DNA from: Methanobacteriota archaeon
GTDB taxonomy: Archaea > Thermoplasmatota > Poseidoniia > Poseidoniales > Thalassarchaeaceae
Reading direction: 5' to 3'
Length of the DNA stretch: 5,790 nucleotides
Assembly: GCA_014384685.1 (NCBI GenBank)
Contig: JACNFL010000288.1
Span: 1 to 5,790 of the forward strand
This document shows, in pieces, positions 1 through 5,790 of this stretch. Each line of letters starts with the position of its first letter. Positions within the stretch are counted from its first letter, which is position 1. The translations under genes and the position numbers were made by a program. Below the pieces are notes generated by a model. It was not told where the DNA came from. It saw only the letters and a list, made by a program, of their open reading frames with translations, and did not search any database.

Positions 1-275
1 GCCTTGGCGATTTCAACGATCTGCTGTTCGGCAACGGTAAGATCTCGGCAGAGCGTTGAGGGGTCAATGTCAGAACCGAGTTGCTCGAACAGTTCTCTGG
101 CCTTTTCGCGCTCACGCTTGGCAGGAAGGATACAAATGCGACTCGGTTCCTGTCCGAGGAAAATATTTTCTCTGGCTGACAACCAAGGGACGAGATTGAA
201 CTCTTGATAGATGACCGCGAGTCCAGCAGCCAAGGCATCTTGAGGGCCATCAATTCGTACTGGTCTATCATTGGT
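1..275 (-). CDS. Sugar ABC transporter ATP-binding protein, internal fragment (RbsA/MglA/XylG type)
   Basis: The minus-strand frame is open from 275 (just after a TGA at 278-276) to the window edge. From about 266 it reads as the first ATPase domain of a monosaccharide ABC importer: RPVRIDG, then GLAVIYQEFNLVP (the Q-loop region), SARENIFLGQEP, and LTVAEQQIVEIAKA, which is the region of the ABC signature loop. Such proteins are about 500 residues with two ATPase domains and energise import of ribose, xylose, galactose or similar sugars at the inner face of the membrane. The roughly 70 N-terminal residues with Walker A are absent, since other coding sequence begins at about 265. Walker B and the second domain would lie beyond the window. 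There is no start codon in this frame. By hand count G+C is about 53%, above much of the neighbouring GH57 gene. Family assignment is firm; the exact sugar is unknown. It is likely a foreign piece joined to the GH57 gene, by misassembly or recombination. Confidence 0.85.
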
Positions 276-2788
276 TCAATTATCCCTGTATTGGGTAAAG
301 TGGGAACCGCAGGATTAGTCCACAAGTCTTGCAAATATGGGGGCAACTCAAGCCCAATTGCTCGGTAAATATTGGAAAGATGTACCTTGAAAAGTGTGTC
401 CCATAATTCGTCATAGCCACTGTCTTGGTCCAAACCGTACCACCAAAACCAGTCGCTTCCTTCGGCGATGTAGAGTGATTCCCAGGCCGCATCAAGTCCG
501 GAATGAGTAGGGTTAGTGTCCTCAAATGCAATCAACGCTTGACGAGCTTCTATCAAGCGTTGCCAGCCTAAACTCTCTTCGGCTTCTCCTGCCCAAGTGG
601 ACAGAGTTCCGTCAATCCACGAGCCGGTGCCGATAGTTTCAATACGCGGTAAAGTGAGGTTCTTCTCCAAAAATTCGCTTGGTGTGGTGGTCACTATTGA
701 AGGGTGGCTGGCAAGCCTTCCATACCATTCGTCCATGAATGGGCGTCCGCCATCTTGGTGCTGGAATTCTGACATGAACATCCAGTTTTCACCATCTAGT
801 GCCACGGTTAGAAGATGATCACTAGGGTCTTTTCCTTCTGCAAGTAGTTGTTGTCTAACATCATCAATGTAAGCGATGAAATCTGAAACTGCGGCGGCTG
901 GAGTCATTGATCCATATTGAAATGCGATGCGGTCTGAAATAACGCGGTCGCGGAAAATGACAGCAACTTCGCCACCTCCTCCAGTACCTGTTGAGGTGCC
1001 ATCATCACCTATGCCTGTTGCAATCCATGGGATTGCTAAATTAGAGGCGATGCTGGTGTCTATTGTGGCACCGCCTGCAACAGTTGATTCTTCCAAATTG
1101 ACTTCATCAGTTACCATCCATTGGATTCCTACATCAGAAACCGGTTGAACCATTGCTGGAGATACCGATTGTTCTGATGGCCACATTCCTGTTGGGCGGA
1201 ATCCTAATTCTTGCTCAAACAAATCCATTCCGTTGTTTAGTTGGCTAGCAACATCATCAGGCCAAGAATCTTTGTTGACGCGAATACCATCTTCAAAAGT
1301 CCAGCCGTCCATCATCAACAACGGCATAATCGGGTGATAATATGGTGTTGTAGTCAATTCAACTTGGCCACTTTCTGCTAGAGCAGAATACATCGGTAAC
1401 ACATTTGCCAAATGCTCTTGCTGTGTTGCCAAGACAAATGACAAATCAGCTGGTGTATAGTTACCATTTTGCTCATACAGTGATTTCAGAGTCTGATTAT
1501 AATGAGCAGGCCTGCCATCAGCAACTGAATCCTCAATCAATTGATATTCACCTAATACATAGTCGGGGGAGAATTGGAACAGATACCAAAGCACTTGCAA
1601 GTCCAAAAATTCTTGAGGTTGAAGCAGAGTATCATCCATAATTGTCGCTGGTTTCAGATTATGCATTGTCATTCCATAAATCTCTGAATAACGGGCGGCA
1701 GAGGGAAATAGCCAGCCTAATTCAGGGTCACCAGCGGTGACATTGTAAATCCACCCCGAATTCCAAAATGATTGAAATTGCATTGTGTGCAATTCTAGTG
1801 CTGTGGCATTTGGATAATCAGTCACAGTTCCATTTGCATCAACAGGCCAATACCGCCGAGCGAAGTCAGTATGGACATCGGCGGTTCCATCACGGTGGTA
1901 CTCAATCAGTTGTTCAACAAATGACGGCACCAAATTATAGGTCACTTTTGTGCCGGGGTGTTGGGCTAAAATACCCGGGGAATCAACGTATTCAGTCATC
2001 CCATGAACTCTTACCCAGGGCATCTCAATCATGCCAGTTAATTTGTTCTTGTAGTATGGTTGATGTTGGTGAAAAACTATTGCCAAGTTCAGAGCATCGT
2101 CCATTTTCTCCACAGTTCCAGTGAAATCAACAACGGGTGTATATGCTGGTGTCTGTTCAACAGTACGGTCTGCAATCACATAGGCGTGTGTGAAGGTTTC
2201 TGCGCCATCATTACTAGCAGGATTTTCAGATGGGAATGAAGTCCAAACATTGCCTTCATCTTGCCACTGCGCCCAAGCAATAACTGCTAAACTTGTGGGG
2301 GATCCAATGTTGCTCCAAGGTATGGAAATCTCTGTATTTTTATTACCTGACCAGCCAACAAATGCTGAAACACCAGTCTGGTCCGCTTCAACCCATCCGA
2401 TTCCATCGTAGGTTTGCAAAGAGAAATATGATGAATCCTCAATTACGAAAGCGAAGTCTGCTGGAAATGGTAAAGTCTGTGAAAGAGACCACTCTTTTGA
2501 CAGAGGGCTCCCGCCTTCTGTAGTATTCAGATAAATGAATAGGTCTGCTCCTTCATTATTCACCCCTGCCCAATCGGTTTCTTGCCATGCAAAGAACAGA
2601 TGAGTATCATTCCATGTCATTCTGAAAGGTACTGACGAATTTGAATCAATATCTATCAGTGTGTCAGAGTCCCATTCCGATAGGTCACCATCAATTGTAA
2701 TGTTGTCAGGTGTGGCTGCGGTACTGATGATGCCAAGCAGTGGCGTCATCAAAAGTAGGATTGCAATTGCAACTGAGTGACGCTTCAT
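1..2788 (-). CDS. Secreted glycoside hydrolase family 57 protein, amylopullulanase-like, C-terminus replaced at about position 263
   Basis: The frame is open from ATG 2788-2786 to the window edge, but only residues 1-842 (2788 to about 263) look like a GH57 protein; the rest is an out-of-frame reading of the ABC fragment. Residues 1-24 form a signal peptide (KRH, hydrophobic stretch, then ISTAA). Residues about 28-205 resemble a DOMON/CBM9-like beta-sandwich, opening with ITIDGDLSEW. The GH57 catalytic domain starts at NLAIVFHQHQPYY (H240, H242). Later motifs are YHPIMPLL, GMWPSEQ with the likely nucleophile E539, LDGENW with the likely acid D665, and GSDWFWWYG from residue 777. Family members hydrolyse alpha-1,4 and often alpha-1,6 links in starch, glycogen or pullulan, here outside the cell. 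A Gly/Thr/Ser-rich loop occupies residues 594-606. The text stops at IIEPMID, where relatives go on into a second beta-sandwich domain. There is no Shine-Dalgarno motif, so a leaderless mRNA is likely. Substrate specificity is inferred from architecture. Confidence 0.88.
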   Translation of the reverse strand, partial: MKRHSVAIAILLLMTPLLGIISTAATPDNITIDGDLSEWDSDTLIDIDSNSSVPFRMTWNDTHLFFAWQETDWAGVNNEGADLFIYLNTTEGGSPLSKEWSLSQTLPFPADFAFVIEDSSYFSLQTYDGIGWVEADQTGVSAFVGWSGNKNTEISIPWSNIGSPTSLAVIAWAQWQDEGNVWTSFPSENPASNDGAETFTHAYVIADRTVEQTPAYTPVVDFTGTVEKMDDALNLAIVFHQHQPYYKNKLTGMIEMPWVRVHGMTEYVDSPGILAQHPGTKVTYNLVPSFVEQLIEYHRDGTADVHTDFARRYWPVDANGTVTDYPNATALELHTMQFQSFWNSGWIYNVTAGDPELGWLFPSAARYSEIYGMTMHNLKPATIMDDTLLQPQEFLDLQVLWYLFQFSPDYVLGEYQLIEDSVADGRPAHYNQTLKSLYEQNGNYTPADLSFVLATQQEHLANVLPMYSALAESGQVELTTTPYYHPIMPLLMMDGWTFEDGIRVNKDSWPDDVASQLNNGMDLFEQELGFRPTGMWPSEQSVSPAMVQPVSDVGIQWMVTDEVNLEESTVAGGATIDTSIASNLAIPWIATGIGDDGTSTGTGGGGEVAVIFRDRVISDRIAFQYGSMTPAAAVSDFIAYIDDVRQQLLAEGKDPSDHLLTVALDGENWMFMSEFQHQDGGRPFMDEWYGRLASHPSIVTTTPSEFLEKNLTLPRIETIGTGSWIDGTLSTWAGEAEESLGWQRLIEARQALIAFEDTNPTHSGLDAAWESLYIAEGSDWFWWYGLDQDSGYDELWDTLFKVHLSNIYRAIGLELPPYLQDLWTNPAVPTLPNTGIIEPMIDQYELMALKMPWLLDSRSSIKSSISSLGCQPEKIFSSDRNRVAFVSFLPSVSAKRPENCSSNSVLTLTPQRSAEILPLPNSRSLKSPR

Positions 2789-2813
2789 CACATTTGGCAG
2801 TTGAAGGCACATC

Positions 2814-2823
2814 AAAACATTAT
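2814..2823. promoter_or_regulatory. AT-rich box, possible TATA element shared by both divergent genes
   Basis: The sequence AAAACATTAT (ATAATGTTTT on the other strand) is the most AT-rich stretch in the 59-bp divergent spacer. Its centre lies about 30 bp from the GH57 start and about 30 bp from the malQ start. Archaeal TATA boxes sit about 26-27 bp upstream of transcription starts, so both transcripts would begin within a few bases of the start codons. This fits the lack of Shine-Dalgarno motifs before either gene. If the organism is bacterial the reading fails. It rests on spacing and composition only. Confidence 0.35.
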
Positions 2824-2829
2824 GGTAGC

Positions 2830-2846
2830 AACGGCCGTAGGCCGTT
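2830..2846. promoter_or_regulatory. Perfect inverted repeat next to the malQ start, candidate operator
   Basis: AACGGCC, spacer GTA, GGCCGTT: two perfectly complementary 7-bp arms ending one base before the malQ ATG. It is G+C-rich in an otherwise AT-rich spacer. If malQ is leaderless, the site covers about -18 to -2, where a bound dimeric repressor would block polymerase, while for the GH57 gene it would lie further upstream (about -42 to -58). If instead it is transcribed, it could form a hairpin over the start region. Which regulator binds is unknown; archaeal sugar genes often use TrmB-family proteins, but I do not recognise this as a known TrmB site. Confidence 0.45.
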
Positions 2847-2847
2847 C

Positions 2848-4122
2848 ATGCGCCAAGCGGGTGTTCTTTGCCATCTCACATCGCTTCCTTCGCAAACTTT
2901 GGGCGAAGATGCTCACCGATTCTGTAGATTACTTAGCCAAATCGGTTGCAGTGTATGGCAGATGTTGCCGTTGACGCCGCCCGATGAGCATGGGTCACCA
3001 TATGCATCATATTCGGCCTTTGCAGTTTGGGATAGATTTCGTGACCCTGCAATGCATTATCGCTTGGATTACGAATCTGTAGAGAAGTGGATTGAGAAAA
3101 ATCTCCATTGGTTAGAGGACTACGCCCTGTTTGCGGTTTTGAAATATCAGTTAGATGGATTGCCATGGACACAATGGCCAGCTCCACTAAGGGACAGAGA
3201 TCCAGAGGCAATCAAGGAGGTCATTGATGAGTTATATGGTTCAATGGGTAAGTGGATGGAAGAACAATTCATCATCAAAATTGATTGGAGTCAATTACGT
3301 AATACTGCAGAGGAATGCGGGGTAAGCCTGTTTGGTGATTTACCGTTCTTTGTCGCCCACGATTCGGCGGATGTTTGGGCAAATCAACATTTGTTCAAAC
3401 TTGAGGCTAGCGGAGCGCCTTCGGTGGTCGCAGGAGTCCCACCTGATTACTTCTCAGAAGACGGGCAAAAGTGGGGTACTGTGTTGTATAATTGGGATGC
3501 ACACCGTGACGAAGATTTCGCTTGGTGGAAAGCACGTACAGCACGTATGTTTGAGATGTTTGACCTCGTTAGAATCGACCATTTCCGCGCCTTAGATTCA
3601 GCATGGGAAATTCCAGCCCATCACCCAACTGCCAAGAATGGCCAGTGGGTTCAAGGACCGAAAACAGAACTTCTTGAGGCCATCCTTGAGGTCGCTCCTG
3701 CGGGTAAAATAGTCGCCGAAGATTTGGGAATCATTCCACCATCAGTTGTTGAGTTGAGAAAACAAAATGGGATACCAGGTATGGCTGTCTTGCATTTCGC
3801 CAATGATGATGTTGACAACCCTCACAATCCAGAGAATCATTCTGAGGACACGGTGGTTTATACTGGAACTCATGATAATGATACCACTGTTGGTTGGGGG
3901 GGAAAACCAGTGCAGGATTTGATTCAAGATGCTTTGAATTCACCTGCAAATCTTGCAATCATCCCTCTTCAAGATGTTATGGGGTTGGACTCACAAGCGC
4001 GTATGAACACCCCAGGTACTCTAGATGGAAACTGGGAATGGAGATTCGATTGGGATGAACTCACTAATGATAGTCTAAACTGGTTTGGCCAGCAAGTCTA
4101 CAGATCAGGCCGAGGAAACTAG
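2848..4122 (+). CDS. malQ: 4-alpha-glucanotransferase (amylomaltase, GH77), compact form
   Basis: This cytoplasmic enzyme transfers alpha-1,4-glucan segments between maltodextrins, releasing glucose and making longer chains for phosphorylase. Motifs in order: GVLCHLTSLPS (5-15), SPYASYSAFA (50-59), WLEDYALF (88-95), GDLPFFVAHDSADVWAN (from 163), VPPDYFSEDG with the acceptor-loop D-Y-F at 200-202, RIDHFR with nucleophile D244, AEDLG with acid/base E291, GTHDND with D343, and IIPLQDVMGL then ARMNTPGT. All three catalytic acids are present. ATG 2848 is chosen because family homology begins within five residues of it. The frame is open further up to ATG 2740, but that stretch would overlap the GH57 gene and encodes nothing like MalQ. 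At 424 residues it is shorter than the usual 500 or so, mainly through a contracted segment after SAFA and another after HDNDTTVGW. No clear ribosome-binding site is seen. The enzyme is probably active, because only peripheral segments are lost. Confidence 0.93.
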   Translation: MRQAGVLCHLTSLPSQTLGEDAHRFCRLLSQIGCSVWQMLPLTPPDEHGSPYASYSAFAVWDRFRDPAMHYRLDYESVEKWIEKNLHWLEDYALFAVLKYQLDGLPWTQWPAPLRDRDPEAIKEVIDELYGSMGKWMEEQFIIKIDWSQLRNTAEECGVSLFGDLPFFVAHDSADVWANQHLFKLEASGAPSVVAGVPPDYFSEDGQKWGTVLYNWDAHRDEDFAWWKARTARMFEMFDLVRIDHFRALDSAWEIPAHHPTAKNGQWVQGPKTELLEAILEVAPAGKIVAEDLGIIPPSVVELRKQNGIPGMAVLHFANDDVDNPHNPENHSEDTVVYTGTHDNDTTVGWGGKPVQDLIQDALNSPANLAIIPLQDVMGLDSQARMNTPGTLDGNWEWRFDWDELTNDSLNWFGQQVYRSGRGN

Positions 4123-4163
4123 TTGCGCAGACATGATATGACTGATTTCTATCGGGTGTACTC
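4123..4163 (+). promoter_or_regulatory. Short malQ-glgP spacer with a weak ribosome-binding site and a possible TATA-like box
   Basis: The spacer is 41 bp. GGGTG at 4154-4158 lies five bases before the glgP ATG and matches part of the archaeal/bacterial Shine-Dalgarno consensus GGAGGTG, which suggests translation from a shared malQ-glgP transcript. TGATAT at 4134-4139 is about 27 bp upstream of the same ATG and could instead act as a separate archaeal TATA box. No terminator hairpin is visible between the genes. Confidence 0.3.
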
Positions 4164-5790
4164 ATGGTGGTCGCATACTTCTCAGCAGAGATTGGACTTT
4201 GGTCCGACCTTCACACCTATTCTGGTGGGCTTGGAGTACTAGCAGGTGACCATGTAAAGTCAGCTGCTGATGGAGAAGTAGATCTAGTCGCTGTAACCTT
4301 ACTTTATCGCGAGGGATATGGTAGGCAACATCTTGATTCTAAAGGAAACCAGTCTGAAACTTATCCCGAAATTGACCCTTCGGAACACCTTACAGATACA
4401 GGTATTGAATTGGCTTTGCCATTAGATGGCACCACCCTAAATGCGCGCGTATGGATAACTCAAGTAACAGGGATCAGTGGTCATGTAGTTCCTGTATATT
4501 TTATTGACACTAGGCATGACTTGAACAAACCTGAGCATGCTGCCTTAGGAAATCGACTTTATGGAGGCGATGATTCTACAAGATTACGGCAAGAATATCT
4601 GCTTGGTGTTGGCGGGATTAGAATCCTTAAGGCGCTTGGTGAATGGCCACTGAAAGGATTGCATCTCAACGAAGGTCACTGTACATTTGCGGCCATAGAA
4701 ATGTTATCTCAAGGATGGACTCTTGCTGAGTTATCAAGAAGAACGTTGTTTACAACTCATACCCCTGTCCCTGCAGGTCATGATCGATTTTCTTGGCAGG
4801 ACGTAGATGCAGTGGTTGGTAATTTATTACCAGAAAATGTGCGCTCATTTGATGGGTGTGAAGAATCATGCTCGATGAGCCATCTTGCAATCGCTTTGGC
4901 AGGTCAAGTGAATGCTGTATCAAACCTGAATGCTTGGGTTGCTTCTACAATGTTTGAGGGAACGCACATCGAACCAATAACCAATGGAGTTCATCACCTC
5001 ACATGGACAACCCCTCCTATGAAGGAAATTTTTGATGAGCATTTGCATGGTTGGCGTAATGACCCGGCAATTTTGTCACATGCAGGTAAAATACCGGATT
5101 CAGCCTTGATTTCAGCCCGTCAACAAGCGCGAGCAGTTTTGCGTGACCTTGTGAATGCAAGCACAGGTGTTGAGTTGCATGAAGACCGCTTGACAATTGG
5201 GTTTGCCCGTCGTTTTGCAACCTACAAAAGGGCAAATTTAGTGTTCAGTGATTTAGAGAGATTAAGGAAAATTGGTGCTGGCAAAATTCAATTTGTTTTT
5301 GCTGGCAAGGCTCACTCTAGAGATGAGGGGGGGAAACAACTAATTCGCGATATCTTTGCTGGTGCTGAACAGATTTCAGATGAGATACCAGTTGCATTCT
5401 TGGAAGATTATTCAATGGCTACCGGTCTTGCGATGACCGGTGGCGTGGATATTTGGTTGAATAACCCAGTTCGCCCAATGGAGGCTTCGGGAACCAGTGG
5501 TATGAAGGCGGCAATGAACGGGGTTCCGAACTTCTCAATTTTGGATGGGTGGTGGCCAGAAGCCTGTGAACATGGTGTTAATGGTTGGGCCATTGGAAAG
5601 GCTGAGGATGACCGAGATGACCAGCGAGATGTTGATTCACTTTACTCAGTGTTAGAAAATGAGGTTTTGCAGGCTTGGTCAGTTGGAGAGGAAAGATGGG
5701 CACATCTCATGAGAGCAGCAATTGCGACTAGTGCTAGATTCACAGGTGCAAGGATGATATCCGATTACGTGCTTTTCTATGATTTATTCA
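4164..5790 (+). CDS. glgP: Alpha-glucan (glycogen/maltodextrin) phosphorylase, GT35, short type, 3' end cut by window
   Basis: The enzyme splits terminal alpha-1,4-linked glucose from glucans with phosphate, giving glucose-1-phosphate, using pyridoxal phosphate. The 542 codons in the window show VAYFSAEIGL at the N-terminus, SGGLGVLAGDH (20-30), LYGGD, HLNEGHCTF (N169, E170, H172), FTTHTPVPAGHDRF (from 196), PITNGVHH, IGFARRFATYKRA (from 345), FVFAGKAH, VAFLEDYSM, and EASGTSGMKAAMNG, in which K448 is the PLP-binding lysine. ATG 4164 is the only ATG start consistent with the motifs; a TGA lies in frame at 4143-4145. It lacks the roughly 90-residue N-terminal extension of Thermotoga-type phosphorylases, so it belongs to a short archaeal-like type of roughly 550 residues. 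The final residues (ARMISDYVLFYDLF) resemble the family's C-terminal end, so little is missing. It lies 41 bp after malQ in the same direction, so the two are likely co-transcribed and act on the same maltodextrin pool. Confidence 0.93.
   Translation, partial: MVVAYFSAEIGLWSDLHTYSGGLGVLAGDHVKSAADGEVDLVAVTLLYREGYGRQHLDSKGNQSETYPEIDPSEHLTDTGIELALPLDGTTLNARVWITQVTGISGHVVPVYFIDTRHDLNKPEHAALGNRLYGGDDSTRLRQEYLLGVGGIRILKALGEWPLKGLHLNEGHCTFAAIEMLSQGWTLAELSRRTLFTTHTPVPAGHDRFSWQDVDAVVGNLLPENVRSFDGCEESCSMSHLAIALAGQVNAVSNLNAWVASTMFEGTHIEPITNGVHHLTWTTPPMKEIFDEHLHGWRNDPAILSHAGKIPDSALISARQQARAVLRDLVNASTGVELHEDRLTIGFARRFATYKRANLVFSDLERLRKIGAGKIQFVFAGKAHSRDEGGKQLIRDIFAGAEQISDEIPVAFLEDYSMATGLAMTGGVDIWLNNPVRPMEASGTSGMKAAMNGVPNFSILDGWWPEACEHGVNGWAIGKAEDDRDDQRDVDSLYSVLENEVLQAWSVGEERWAHLMRAAIATSARFTGARMISDYVLFYDLF

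Noticed and set aside
1..262. GH57 frame continuing over the ABC fragment as a real fusion protein
   Set aside because: The frame happens to be open, but its translation has no domain character, while the neighbouring frame is a clear ABC ATPase.
280..531. Minus-strand 83-codon frame
   Set aside because: It is an alternative frame of the GH57 gene, whose true frame here contains GSDWFWWYG and the following conserved helix.
4..2523. Several plus-strand reading frames of 60-120 codons
   Set aside because: They lie opposite the minus-strand ABC and GH57 coding frames, which carry clear family motifs, and their translations show no recognisable domain.
2740..2847. Upstream in-frame start giving a 460-residue MalQ
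   Set aside because: The extra 36 residues overlap the start of the divergent GH57 gene and its signal peptide, and they do not resemble any part of MalQ; homology starts at the ATG at 2848.
5327..5333. Run of seven G in glgP as a possible frameshift
   Set aside because: The frame stays correct through FAGKAHSRDEGGKQLIRDIF and the PLP site downstream, so no shift is needed.
1..5790. CRISPR arrays, tRNA or rRNA genes, insertion sequences
   Set aside because: No direct repeat arrays, cloverleaf-like segments, transposase motifs or terminal repeats were seen on reading both strands; nearly all bases are accounted for by the genes described.

Overview
The window reads as a starch/glycogen-degradation locus of an uncultured microbe. 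It holds a secreted GH57 glycosidase of the amylopullulanase type on the minus strand. Divergent from it on the plus strand are a GH77 4-alpha-glucanotransferase (malQ) and a GT35 alpha-glucan phosphorylase (glgP). Archaeal traits are the GH57 architecture (signal peptide, DOMON/CBM9-like domain, GH57 catalytic domain), the short-type phosphorylase, the near absence of leaders, and an AT-rich box about 30 bp from both divergent starts. A marine Thermoplasmatota-like euryarchaeon (Poseidoniales type) is my best guess. It is an inference, and a bacterium is not excluded.

Layout. Positions 1 to about 265 (minus) encode a piece of a sugar-type ABC transporter ATPase (RbsA/MglA/XylG family) that lacks its N-terminal Walker A part and runs off the window. 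From about 263 to 2788 (minus) is the GH57 protein, about 842 recognisable residues. Its C-terminal continuation is replaced by the ABC piece, in another frame. A 59-bp divergent promoter region (2789-2847) follows. It contains a shared AT-rich box and a perfect 7-bp inverted repeat ending one base before malQ. malQ (2848-4122, plus) encodes an unusually compact enzyme of 424 residues. After 41 bp comes glgP (4164 to the window end, plus), with all the hallmarks of a PLP-dependent phosphorylase and probably only a short tail missing.

Working together (inference): the exported GH57 enzyme would cut external alpha-glucans into oligosaccharides. MalQ would re-lengthen short maltodextrins in the cytoplasm, and GlgP would release glucose-1-phosphate from them.

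I found no tRNA, rRNA, CRISPR array or insertion sequence. The most notable anomaly is the sharp GH57/ABC junction near 265, which is more likely an assembly chimera or rearrangement than a new system. I see no convincing undescribed system here.
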